This document shows positions 25,758-36,655 of a DNA stretch of 64,000 nucleotides, piece after piece. The position numbers and the translations under genes are program-made. Position 1 is the stretch's first letter. The number at the start of each line of letters is the position of its first letter. A model generated the notes under the pieces. It ran no database searches. It saw only the letters and a program-made list of their open reading frames with translations, and was not told the DNA's origin. Source of the DNA: Clavulina sp. PMI_390 (lineage: Eukaryota > Basidiomycota > Agaricomycetes > Cantharellales > Hydnaceae); the NCBI GenBank assembly GCA_015039315.1, contig WIDE01000074.1:99842-163841 (forward strand), in the 5' to 3' direction.

Positions 25758-28585
25758 TCAGAGCTCTGTGGACTCATCAGCATTGAGGATGAAGTGAGTG
25801 AGGAAGCGGATCTGCTCCACAACACCCGTGATCCGGACGGCTGTACAGTTAGAACGTGAATTTAACGATATTAGTAGCGATGATCGCGTGGAAGTTCAAT
25901 CTCGCAACATCGCTCACCTTCGTTGACAGTATGCGCGCCGTTGTACAAATCCTCCTCACCTAGATGGCTGTATCGGAAAATGTGCTTGGTGAGATCCCAG
26001 AAGAAGTGTGTATCTGTTCCATTCGTGAGATCACCAACATAGAAACAGGGTTGGGTGTCAGTGAGGAATAAGTCTGTCAGGTCCGGAACAACACGCACCC
26101 GTGTTACCTACGCAAGGCAGGAGGAGGCAGATTGGGGAAAATAAACACTGCTCAGTGAATCACGCCAACTGATAACTCACAGGACACTGTAGAAAACGGC
26201 AGGCTGACTTACCTCCCATCACACCAGGCGCCACGAACATCTCTTCCTCCTTCCCGCCGGCCTTCCAGCTCTGTCTGATACTTCCTGCCAAAATCTTATA
26301 CGGTGCTGCATCTGTGGGGGTAATAGGTGATGGCTCAAGCCCTTTGCTATCGGAGCCTGAGAGGCGCATGATGCCGATTGTATCAACTTCCGATGATGGA
26401 GACTCATCCTGGACGAGAGAGGGTTCGAATGGATAGCTGAGGTTTTGAAGGTCTCCAAAGGCATCAAGGGCAAGGTGGAATTTCTCTGCGATGGGGATGA
26501 GCACGGATGTCATGCGTTTGGCGTTCTCCGCGGTGGAGCTAGAACCATCGAACAGTATACGCATGAAATGAGCGGTGACATGTAGAGTGGCATAACAAGA
26601 GCATATGTGAACAACGGGAGAGAAATTTAGGCGCACCTATAAGTTGCGACACGATGGTTGATCTGCACTTCTGCCCTCTCTGGTAGCGCGTTAATCTTGA
26701 TGCCGCCGCGCACGAGGTCGACCGCCGTTGTCGTACTCAGCACACTTCTCACACGGCGGTGCGGGTCGTCCTTCAACAGTAGTTCCAGAATCTCTTCTAA
26801 GATCGTCTCGCTCTTGTTGTTGTCGTTCTTTCCTTTCTTCTCTACCATGTCCAACCTCGCACTCTCCCTCAGCAGCTTCCTCAGTTTCGATGGCATTTCC
26901 TCATCCCATTCAGCTTCACACACTAATCCTTGATACACTGGACTCTGCTTGTCCAACCTCGGCTTGCTCGGGTGGTTTTCCAACTGCACGATAGCAGCGG
27001 CGAGCATCCCAATTGATGTGTGCGCAGGGGGTATGGAGCTATGTCCACCTTCGGTCGAGATCTCGATCTTGATGTTTTGCCGCCCCTTTTCGGCTAGACT
27101 AGGGCGGGAGAAACGCTGCGAGAAGGCCAAGCTGTGGCTACCTTTGGAGGAGACACCTTTGAGAAGAGGTCCACAATGTCAGTCCAAGGAAATTACGAAG
27201 GCACTAGTATTTGGTAGAAACATCGTACCGCCTTCGTCAAGAAGTAGTGCGAAATAATCAGGGCCATACTTTCCCAGCAGGTATTTGGCCAACGTATAGG
27301 CTCCCTGGAGGTCATCGGAAGAGGTGATTTGTGTTCACTATCAAATCTGTGCGGAAGAGAGAGAGTCGGCAGATATGCACTTACGCGGGATTGAGTCGTT
27401 TCCTCGTCAAAACCAGAAGCAAGGAAGACCGAACGAGTCGGTTTGAACCCTTTGGAGAGTAGATTCTCGAATGTCGTGCTATACATCAGATTTGACACGA
27501 CGACCTCATTGTTAGCTTGGTGCTATATGAATAAATGTGAGTGCGCTAGCGTGACGACTCACAGGTACGAAATCAGCATGGCCTTATCATCACAGGAGCC
27601 TCTTCCCCAGAGGTATGTCCCTATCGAGGTTTATCAAATGGGCACGACAAGCAAAAAAGAAAGAGAAAGGACAGTGGGTTGGACGAGTTCTTACCATCAA
27701 AGTACCCTGAATACGGAGGATGCGTCCATTGATCTAGCACTTCGTTGTTCACTGGAACGACGTCTAGATTTGGGTTGGGAAGATGGAAAAAAATTATCAA
27801 TCGGTACTAGTGGGTCACGGGATTGGCGCTGGGCCTACCCTGGTGGCCAAGAAGTAAGAGAGGCTTAAGGGACTCATTAGAGCCCTTCCACTCGTAGAGA
27901 AGCCCATAGGTGTTCACTTTGGTAAGGATAAGGGATGAATGGCTGGGCAAAGTGATATTGCTCAGAATCGGTAGGCTTAACACTTCCAGTGTAACAGACG
28001 AAAGAAGACTTACACAAGAGGGAAAGCGGAAGATAAGTACGAGTGGAAGTCGGAGAAGGTCTCCCAGCGAGGGTCGATACCAATATCCTTCATGTCATCA
28101 AAGTTCTCAGTTCTTTATCAAGGCGCAGAGGGTAAGCGAGGCATGCATGCTTGACGAAGGAGATGATCAATGGGGGTGGGAGCAACATACGGAATGCGGA
28201 CTGCGTCACCAAGCAGCTTGATTGTCTTATTCTGGAACTCTTCCGTTCCATAGAGGGATACAAGATCGTCGATGAGAGCTGCATGCCTCCGCGGGGATAA
28301 TGGCGTGGGCTGAGGGCACGAGGCGTGGGCGGACTTGCTGCTTTGGGCGTACCCGCCTTCGCGATTCATGAACATGCCTACGAATTCATCAAAGTCCAAC
28401 GGTGCAACCATGTAGCACCAAAGCCCTGCAGCGACAAGAGTGGCGACGACGAGCCGAGTGGCCGTGTACCATGTGCGAGTCCGCTCAGCTTGGATTCCGT
28501 GGCGGTGTGCATTGTCGCCATTGGAGGGATGCGGGAGATCGAAGGGCGACTTCTCATCGTCGGCCCAATAAACGACGTGAGGCAT
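25758..28585 (-). CDS. M20 family metallopeptidase, carboxypeptidase S (Cps1)-like (642 aa)
   Basis: Twelve exons join in phase: 28585-28191, 28112-28014, 27942-27839, 27763-27695, 27620-27563, 27478-27385, 27304-27229, 27156-26637, 26538-26213, 26107-26099, 26013-25918 and 25840-25758. One membrane segment (about residues 38-60, TRLVVATLVAAGLWCYMV) anchors a large lumenal part, as in yeast vacuolar carboxypeptidase S. Zinc-ligand positions of the M20 fold are visible: H198 (LLGHQDVVP), D233/D234 (GRGSCDDKAM), E267-E268 (GFDEETT), D296 (LLLDEGG) and H611 (NGAHTVNE). The dimerisation-type insert STEGGHSSIPPAHTSIG is present. It probably trims C-terminal residues from small peptides. One exon is only 9 nt and encodes part of the conserved GGNTDT motif. 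It sits inside the duplicated region but is itself single copy here. Confidence 0.92.
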
Positions 28586-28954
28586 GTTGGTGGGCAGAGT
28601 TTTCTTTTCCTTTTTGTGTGGAACGAGTTGAAAGCTAGTGAAGGAGGTTTCCACCACTTTCTCTGATGAGCAGAGCTGGTCCCTGGGAGGGCCAAGTGGG
28701 GAACGATGACGCGTGGGAAGAAGCAGGAATGCCTGTTGTGTGTGGTCGAGCGGTCAATCGATGTTTGTTTATTTATACCGAAGGCCGTCAGCTCATCCCA
28801 GTACCCAAGTCGTACTGGCTTCAGTCACTGGATAACTCATATGGCGTGCACCCTCGCTTCTGCCTGCTTCACCCAGAACCTCTTATTCTTGCTAGGTGAA
28901 ACGACCCCTGTGCTTCAAGGAATCAGGCTCTCCTAAGCTCTCCCTCTCGTCAAC
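28586..28954. other. Upstream region of the M20 gene
   Basis: No gene is seen. The left part is the M20 promoter and 5' leader. Beyond it begins sequence shared with the upstream side of the two nuclear-type genes. Confidence 0.5.
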
Positions 28955-29107
28955 ACTAGTTACCTGCTGTCTTTGGCTGTCAGTACTGACCGGTTCGAAT
29001 AGTCGACCGTGCACATGCGCTATACGTCTCGCGGTAATTTTAACTCTGAATCAACCCCCATACGATCATTCTTCTACTCCTTCATCTTGACGAGAAAGCC
29101 GGTCATA
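28955..29107 (+). pseudogene. 5' fragment of the nuclear-type gene
   Basis: This matches the first exon region of the genes at 24.8 and 36.6 kb: an ACACTAGTT box, then GTCGACCGTGCACATGC in place of GTTGATCGTGCACATGC, and ending LHLDEKAGHT when read in the plus frame near 29075-29107. The start ATG is changed to ATA, and small indels break the frame. It stops abruptly where GNAT sequence begins, which marks a rearrangement junction. Confidence 0.65.
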
Positions 29108-29275
29108 CATAGATCGAGGCTTGCTGGACCTGGAAACCATCTTCGGCAGCCAGAGGACGGAAGGGGGACTGAGCGGCACACGGAGATGCTGGCAATATGC
29201 TGGGAAGACTGGGAAGGAGGCCAGCGAGAGGCGTTGACCCTGAAGATGATACTTCGTGTGAAGGCGGGATGATCA
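29108..29275 (+). pseudogene. GNAT 3'-end fragment (copy B)
   Basis: The plus frame reads RLAGPGNHLRQPEDGRGTER then CWEDWEGGQREALTLKMILR, nearly the same as the last 50 or so residues of the GNAT gene at 21.6-22.5 kb. The rest of the acetyltransferase is absent; upstream it is fused to nuclear-type gene sequence. It is the least decayed of the three fragments. Confidence 0.85.
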
Positions 29276-29482
29276 CCTGACAGTTTAACTATCAAGGATA
29301 TATTCTTGCCGGATGGGGATACAGATATTCAATGGGTACATGGAAGAAGGCTCGCATATAAATATAAGAATTTTTAGATGAGGTATCTGCAAGGCTCATA
29401 CACTGTCGAAGGACCGTGGGTCCATTCTAGAACGAGGATGCGCAAGGGTGAGTAACGTAAAGTAGCAATGATGAGGATAGGC

Positions 29483-31297
29483 TTACTCTTCCAACCGGCT
29501 CTCAAGTTCTGCTACACGGGAGTGAGAATCTTGGAGGAGCTTGTTCTGAGTTTTGAGTTCCACCTCCAGCTCGCTCAATCGTCCCAAGTCTCGAGCTCTA
29601 GTGCTCTGTATTACTTTATGCAGCTCGATGAGTGCCGTATGAACATCACGCCAAACATTTGGGAAGCGCGTGTGGGACCGAACTAACTCCTGGTAGTTGA
29701 TCCAAATTTGCCCAAACTTGATGGGGGAGCTCTGAACATTCGGGATCCCTTGAGGGAAAAGCTTGATCAGCTTTATCGCAACGACCGTTGCATCATCAAT
29801 GGGCGAGAATTCCATATTAAGTGTTTCAAAAGAAGTCCCAAATGGGTGAGCGAACGACATGCTGTCATGAAGCATTGGCTTCGTGCAGTTAAGACGGATG
29901 GCTACACTCTGGACTCTGGGATATAGCTGAGGCATGCGACCGAGAGTTTGAAGAGTTTCCCGAGGCGGGGATGTAGTGGAGGTTAGCAGCTTGAGATGTA
30001 TGATCGTGGGAAGAGGGGGGAGAATCCGCTCGAAACTTGGTCTGTGAGCGATTCAAGACTAGGTATCTGAACGTTGAGTATTGTGAGAGCAATGTGTCGT
30101 AGTGGGCTGAAAGTGCCACTTGAGAAACTTGGGGATTCTCCTTGGAAAATCAGAGAAAGTGCTTCGACATTCGGCAGGGCCGTGGGTAAGTTCAGAAAAA
30201 GATGATTGAGGTCATGACCAACGGCAACATGTTCGATAGTGATGAGGAAGTCTGATATAGTTTCAGACTGAGATTCTGACGAAAATAGTGCTTCTGCCTG
30301 GTGGACAGACAATGACAGGGCCATGGAGCTCGGGCCTTGGGTCATGAACAGCAATTCTGCCTGGTCAAGCGCTATAGAGCCACCACGAGTCAGAGTGACC
30401 GATATCAACCCTAACGAGTGAATAGCGTCCCATACTCTCAAGTGCACTATCGAAAGGGGAATTTGAAGGATCTTGAGATTATGCATCGAATGTAGAGTAA
30501 CGGCCAATTGATTAACCACCGAAATGTTCACGGGACCACCCGAGGATCTTAGCTCCAATCGATTGAGACGGAAACCAATATGGCGCAAGCGGAGCAGTAT
30601 GAATGAGATATTGACTGCTCCATTCTGGGGCCAGGTAAGGACCAGCCCTTGTAGGCCGTCATGCAGTAGCTCTATGGCTACTTCACTAGATTCCATGTCA
30701 CATACAAGGAGATCCAAGCTTGTGATACGATGGAGAAGTGTTGAACCCATTGCCTTTGCGATCGCAGCCGCCTGGCTAATCATTCGCGGATGGACATTAG
30801 GGGATGACAAGAATGGAAGCTTTGTGGATGTCGATATGGTGGTCCGCACGACGTGTACGAAGGAAGAATAGTAGTGAAACCTCGGCCAATTCGCGATTTT
30901 TTCGTGCACAGACTCGAATGATGCAAAGGTCTTTGTGACATCACGGAGCGATAGGTTTTGTATTGATAAAGACAATTTGAAGGTAAGACTCAAATCTCAA
31001 CGAACTAGGCAAGTTGATAAGGCTCTAACATACATGTGTTTGAGTGGCGGTTGAAATTGGGATGGTTGCTGGTTTGATGGAAACGATGGGTCCCATGATC
31101 TCGAATAAAGTAGACAGACGTAAAATAGACGCCCATAAGAGTTTCAAGGATGTGTCTTCCCATTGGTGGCAAACCAGAGCACAGTGGAGAAGGTCCCTCC
31201 GAGAACGAGCGGGCGGCTGGCTTTTCGAAGCAACATAGGAAAGAATCAGGGCAAGGATCTCGGGGATCCCAAGGGCTTTCATCGTGGATTGCGCCAT
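29483..31297 (-). pseudogene. F-box-like copy B, frameshifted
   Basis: This is homologous to intact copy A over its length. Exon 1 runs from MAQSTMKALGIPEILALILS to an apparent donor near 31032. The second part reads in one frame from the acceptor before TFASFESVHEKIANW (near 30930) to about 30040, then shifts by one base: copy A has CTCGAATCCTTGG (plus strand) where B has CTCGAAACTTGG. After the shift the frame recovers as HLKLLTSTTSPPRETLQTLG and runs to the normal end ELESRLEE. Without the lost base the protein would stop 16 codons later. A sequencing error cannot be excluded. It is the most diverged of the four copies. Confidence 0.75.
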
Positions 31298-31410
31298 GGA
31301 CCTAGTCCCATGTAGATAATCGCGACTTAGTGGAGCCGCTGGAGTGTGAAACGTTTGGCAGTGACTGTTCGAGAGATTGTTCAAGCCCCTTTGCCGCGAC
31401 CACCCAAATG

Positions 31411-31425
31411 GTAAACATGTCACGC
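31411..31425 (-). promoter_or_regulatory. Conserved 15-mer upstream of F-box copy B
   Basis: This is identical to the 15-mer before copy A and lies 114 nt before the copy B start codon, although the flanking sequence has diverged clearly. Confidence 0.5.
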
Positions 31426-31564
31426 GGGCTTTCGCTACCATCCATGAAGCCAAAGGGTTCTATTTCTTCTCAACTCACTTAAGCACTATGATTCCGAAAG
31501 ACAAGTGGTCCACAGTACCCCTCCTGGACACTCGTTACTGGGTGTCTCAGAGTATTATTGTTAG

Positions 31565-31770
31565 GTCATCGATGCAGCAATGAAGTTGCACCATCTGTGG
31601 GAAAGTATCCTCCGCTAGGGGTGTTCAAAGCAGGTTTGAAGCCCACTGGGCCTGAAAATCATATTTGGCAGTTATAGAATGGAAGACGGGCTGGCAGTTC
31701 GGTGCTATCGATGTGCTGGGAGGACTGGGAAGGGGCCAACGAGAGGTGTTCGCTTAGACCACCATCGTTC
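31565..31770 (+). pseudogene. GNAT 3'-end fragment (copy C)
   Basis: A heavily decayed match to the GNAT gene begins at GATGCAGCAATGAAG (GATGCAGCGAAGAAG in the gene) and runs through CTGGGCCTGAAAATCAT and GTGCTGGGAGGACTGGG. Multiple indels and stops remove any frame. It carries more upstream GNAT sequence than copy B. Confidence 0.65.
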
Positions 31771-32024
31771 GCATCAGGGGTTGATGCTTCAGTCCGAAGC
31801 TAAGCTTCCTGGCTGTCCAGGTAAGTTCAAGAGGGAGTGGACATCGGCTCGATCTATTCGGGGAGTATTTCAGAGGAAACACTATGTATCCATGCGAGAT
31901 CGTTCCCCAACAGCTTTTCTCCCAACATTGTTTTCATTAGCCATCAACGCGCAGTGAATCCGTACTAAAACGAGAAGGGGGCAGGTTGAGTGTTACACGA
32001 AAGCGGATAGACATAAGGGGCGGC

Positions 32025-33853
32025 TTACTTTTCCAATCCACCCTCAAGTTCCATCATGCGAGAATGGGCTTCAAAAAGCAGCCTATCCTGAGTGTCGAGC
32101 TGTGCTTCTAGCTTGGCTAATCTTTCCAAATCCTGAGCTCTGGATGTCTGGATGATTTGGTATAATGTTTGGAGCGCAGAGTAAACTCCACGCCAATTAG
32201 TTGTGAATTCTGTAGAGGACTGAGTTGGTCGATATCCAAGTGGAACGTGTCCAAAGCTGACAGGCGAGCTCTGAATATCGGGGATTCTTTGTGGGAAAAG
32301 ATGTATTAATGCCACAGCAACAGCCATCTCGTCCTCGACGGGCGAGAACTCCATGTTGAGCTGTTCGAGAGACATTCCGAAAGTGCGAGGAAAGCTCATG
32401 CGATCAGGGAGCGCTGACTTTGCACAGTCCAGGCGGATAGCTACACTCCTGATATTGGAGCAGTGTAGGGCAATGAGGCCGAGCGTGCGAAGAGTGGCGC
32501 GAGGTGCCGACGGGGAGGAAGGGAGAAGCTTAAGATGCATGATCCCAGGAAGAGAGCGAAGGATTGGCTGAAACCCCAAATCCGGAAACGATTCAAGAGT
32601 AGGGATTTGAATATCGAGTGTAGTGAGAACCATCGCCCCCAACGGGCCAAACATGGAGCTCGAGAAAGTCGGACGACTTCCCTGAAGGGTGATAGAAAGG
32701 GATCTGAGGTTGGGTAAAGCTACCGGTAGGTTCCGAAGAATTCGGTCAAGGTTGCAGCGAATGCTAACTGGGTCAATGGTGATATGAAACCTTGATATGG
32801 AATAAGAGGATGATTGAGACAAGAGCAGTGCTTCGGCCTCGATTTCGGATAGTGTAAGGGTCATGAAGTTGGGACCCTGCTCCATAAATCGTAATTTCGA
32901 TTCGTTGAGGGGGGTTGCACCACGAGTCAGGAACACCGTTTCCAAGTTCATGCAATGTATCGCACTCCATACGTCGGCGTTCACCATGATAAGGGGAAGC
33001 TGGAGAAACTTGAGATTCTCCATTGAACGTAGAGTAATGGCGAGCTCATGGATGATCTCGTTTGCAACAGCCACGCCCAAGCAATCAAACTCCAGCCGAT
33101 TAAGACCAGAACTGCGATGGCGCATGTGGAGTAGGATGAGAGCAATATTGCCTGACCCATCGTCAGTCCACCCAAGGACCAAGTCTTGGAGCCCACCATG
33201 TAACAAGTCTATGGCTGCTTCGACAGAGTCAGCGTCGTACACGGTCAGCCTTAATTTGGTGGTGCGATGTAGAAGCGGCGAATCCATCCCCTTGGCAATT
33301 GAGGTCGCCTACCTGACCAATCGCGGGTGGTAATGCGGTTGCAAATGACCAAAGACTATTCCTTCAGTAGGTAAAATGGCAATTCGAGCTGAGTGGACAA
33401 AGGAGGCGTAATAGCGAAACCGAGTCCAACTGGAGATCCTCTGGCTCATGGCATGAGGCTCAAACTCGCACACCTAGCCGTAGTCGATCGAAAAATAGGG
33501 CAGTACCAGACACATTGGAAGCATAAAGCATCAGAAGTTTGGCATACAGTGTCTTAAGGAGTCAGTCTTACCTGTGCAAAACGTGAGTTTGAATTGCTTG
33601 ACCATTTGTGAAGCAGACGGATGTTGCTAGTGGTATCGTCGGAGACTCGGACAGGGGCCAAGATGTTGAACAATGGCGTCAGATCCCTTAGGTTGGACCA
33701 TAGAATCTCTAAAGACGGGTCTTTTCATAACTGGCAAACGAGGGCACAGCGAAAAAGGTCTTTTCGCGAAGTGTCAGGGTCCGTTGTTGGAATGTAAGAA
33801 AGTATTAGAGCGAGGAGTTCAGATATTGAGAGGGCTTTTGAAACAACATCCAT
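32025..33853 (-). pseudogene. F-box-like copy C, two nonsense changes
   Basis: The copy is close to intact copy A. Exon 1 starts at 33853 (MDVVSKALSISELLALILSY), but the Trp of the F-box (QSW in copy A) is TGA here, near 33730. Exon 2 has a second stop: IRQATSIA of copy A reads VR-stop-ATSIA near 33310. Downstream of it, 420 codons remain open to the normal end. The clean long frame and low divergence suggest recent loss. A shorter protein starting at 33287 without the F-box is conceivable. Confidence 0.75.
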
Positions 33854-33958
33854 GGGCGGCTGGGCCAATCCTGGACATCTACACTACAGCGAGGTCTCTT
33901 GCGTGACGATCCGTCGCTGGTCACTGTTCAAGCCTTTGGGCGTGTTGCAAATCAATTG

Positions 33959-33973
33959 GTAAACATGTCACGC
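33959..33973 (-). promoter_or_regulatory. Conserved 15-mer upstream of F-box copy C
   Basis: This is identical to the 15-mer before the other copies and lies 106 nt before the former start codon of copy C. Confidence 0.5.
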
Positions 33974-34104
33974 TCGTCGCGGCTGCCGTCCCCTGAACCA
34001 AGAGGTCCCATTCCTGATTACCTCGTGCGAGCATTATGTATTAGGGGACAGGCCATTCTGATATCTTTACTTCGGTAATCGTTGTGAGCTGTTTCATGTG
34101 TTGA

Positions 34105-34345
34105 TGTTGGGTTAACAATGCTGAAAAGTAGCTGGGCTTTATATGGGAGAGAATCCTTCATGGGGACAGCGCGTTACATAAGTGGAAGCCTGTTGGCCTT
34201 GGAAACCATCCTCGGGAGCCGAGAAAAAAAGGAGAACTAGGATCCACGTAGCGATGCTGGCGATGTGCTGGGAGCATCTGGAAGAGGCCAGCAAAGGGAG
34301 TTGAATCAGAAGATGACCTTTTGTGTAAAGGCTGATGCTTCAATC
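34105..34345 (+). pseudogene. GNAT 3'-end fragment (copy D)
   Basis: A decayed match starts near TAGCTGGGCTTTATATGGGA (GAAGCTGGGCTTTCAGTGGG in the gene), passes GGGGACAGCGCGTTACAT and ends near GAAGATGACCTTTTGTG. Frame is lost. It extends further 5' into the acetyltransferase than copy B. Confidence 0.65.
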
Positions 34346-34556
34346 CAGAGCTGCACTTCCCAAATGTCCAGGAAAGATCAAGAGAGAAGTAGTATTGGCT
34401 CGATGTATTGAAATATTTTTTCATCCATGCTAGATCGCTCTCCAACAGATTCTCTGCATTACTATCTTCATTTGCCGTCAACGGGCTGTGAGTCCATCCT
34501 AGAACGAGGACGGGCGCAAATGAGTGCTACAATAACGCAAATAGAGAGAGTATGTC

Positions 34557-36354
34557 TTACTTTTCCACTCCACCGTCAAGTTCCAGCACACGAGAATGAG
34601 CTTCAAAAAGGAGCCTATCCTGAGTGTTGAGCTGTGTTTCTAGCTCGGCCACTCGCTCCAAGTCTTGGGCTCTGGCGGTTTGGATGATTCGGTATAGTGC
34701 CTGGAGCGCGGAATGAACACCGCGCCAGCTACTCGCGAGCGCCGTGGGGGGACGGGGTGGATGATATTGAAGTCTGGAATGTCTAAAGCTGACAGAAGAA
34801 CTTTGAACATCAGGGATTTTTCTAGGGAAAAGATGTATCAAGGCCATTGCGACAGCCATCTCGTCTTCGACAGGCGAGAACTCCATGTCAAGCTTTTCAA
34901 GAGACGCGCCAAAAGGGTGAGAAAAGCTTGTGTTATCGGGTAGCGCCGACTTTGAACAATCAAGTCGGATAGCCACGCTTCTGATATCAGGGCAGTGGTG
35001 GGCTATAAGACCGAGTGTGCGAAGCGTGGCGCGAGGCACAGTTGGAGAGGAAGGGAGAAGCTTCAAATCCGTTACACGAGGAATTGAACAAAATATTGGT
35101 TCGAATGCCTGATCTGTGAATGATTCGAGATTAGGGATTTGAATATTTAGTGTGGTGAGAGCCATTTTCCCCAATGGAGCGAATGTGGAACTGGATAGAG
35201 TTGGATGGCTTCCTCGAAGGATCATAGAAAGGGATTTGACGTTGGGTAGAACTACTGGTAAGTTCACAAGTAGCGGAGCAAGGTCATTGCTGGTGCCAGC
35301 TGGGTCAATGGTAATGTGAAATCTCGTTATGGATTGAGAGCACGATTGTGGCGAGAGCAGTGTTTCTGCCTCGCGTTGAGACAGCGTAAGAGCCAAATAG
35401 GTTGGACCCTGGGCCATAAGTTTGAATTCTGACCGTTTGAGGGGTATTGCGCCACTACGAGTCAAATATAGCGTTTTCAAGGTCATGGAATGTATTGTAC
35501 TCCATACATCGGGGTAGACCATCATGGAGGGAAGTTGGAGAAGGTTGAGATTTTGAATCGATTGCAGAGCATTGGACAGCGGCTGGGCGACCGTATTATT
35601 CACAGAGACATTCGAAGAGGTTAATTCCAGCCGATTAAGGCTGGGACTGCATCGACGCAGGCGGAGGAGTATGAGGGAAATATGATTGGACCCATCGGAA
35701 GACAGGTCAAGGCTCAATTCTTGCAGGTCATTATGCAGCAGTTCTATAGCTGCCTCGCTAGACTCGGCATCGCACACAGTAAGCTTCAATTTTGTGGTAC
35801 GACGTAGAAGTGGTAAGCCCATAGCCGTGGCAATTGAGGCCGCCTGCTTTATCATTGTGGGGTGATAGTTCGGTCGTATATGACCGAGAACCATTCCGTT
35901 CGACGGGAGAATTGCGATTTGGGCGGACGAAGGAGGCATAGTAGCAGAACCGATCCCAATTGGCGATTCGTTGGCCAAGGCTCCCCGGCTCGAATTCACA
36001 TACCTTGTGAAAGCAGTCGAAGGATAAGCGTTAAGAGGGTGAAGATTTCTTTGTAGATAAAACCACAAAACGAAAAATATTTACCTGCGGAAAACCCCCG
36101 CCCAAATTGTTTGGCTGAGCCAGACTCATGCTAGTTATCTCGGTGACTCGGACAGGGGCCATAATTCTGAACAATGGCACTAAATCCTTTAAAAAGGTCC
36201 ATAGGATCTTCAAGGACGGGTCTTGCCACGATCGAGAGACGAGGGCACAATGAAGGAGGTCTTTACGCGAAACGTCAGAGTTTGTGGTCGGAATGCACGA
36301 AAGTATCAGAGTGAGAATCTCGGATATCACGAGAGCTTTGAGGGCGACCCCCAT
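34557..36354 (-). pseudogene. F-box-like copy D, 5-nt deletion
   Basis: Exon 1 (36354 to about 36089) reads MGVALKALVISEILTLILSC with the F-box Trp intact. Exon 2 begins CEFEPGSLGQRIANWDRFCY, then loses five bases near 35925 relative to copies A and C (copy A plus strand GAGCGGAACCGACGAAGG, copy D GGGCGGACGAAGG). The rest, from residue SAQIAILPSNGMV to LELDGGVEK, is open for about 460 codons in the shifted frame. No acceptor that restores phase was found. Translation from an internal ATG would give an F-box-less protein, so activity cannot be ruled out. Confidence 0.6.
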
Positions 36355-36476
36355 GATCTATTAAGCGACCCTTGGATGTTACTCGACAATGAGGCCCCTC
36401 GTGAGGTGTGTTTGGGCAGTTGGTGGTCAGTGTTCAAGAGGTTTGTTCGAGTCAGATTCTGTGTGCAACTCAAATG

Positions 36477-36491
36477 GTAAACATGTCACGC
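36477..36491 (-). promoter_or_regulatory. Conserved 15-mer upstream of F-box copy D
   Basis: This is identical to the 15-mer before the other copies and lies 123 nt before the copy D start codon. Confidence 0.5.
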
Positions 36492-36655
36492 ACATCGCAC
36501 CTCGCTTCCATCCACTCTACCTTCCTTCTTCAAGCTACGGAAATAGACTTCCTCTAAGGCGTCAACCCTTCCAGACTCACTCTCTGGATCAACACTAGTT
36601 GTTCTCTGTCTCAGGTTGGGTAGTACCGTGTCCTTCTGAACAGTCGATCGTGCCC

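Noticed and set aside
28988..29000. GGTTCGAAT, like a tRNA T-loop / B box
   Set aside because: No matching acceptor stem, D-loop or anticodon stem could be folded around it, and it lies in duplicated nuclear-type gene sequence.
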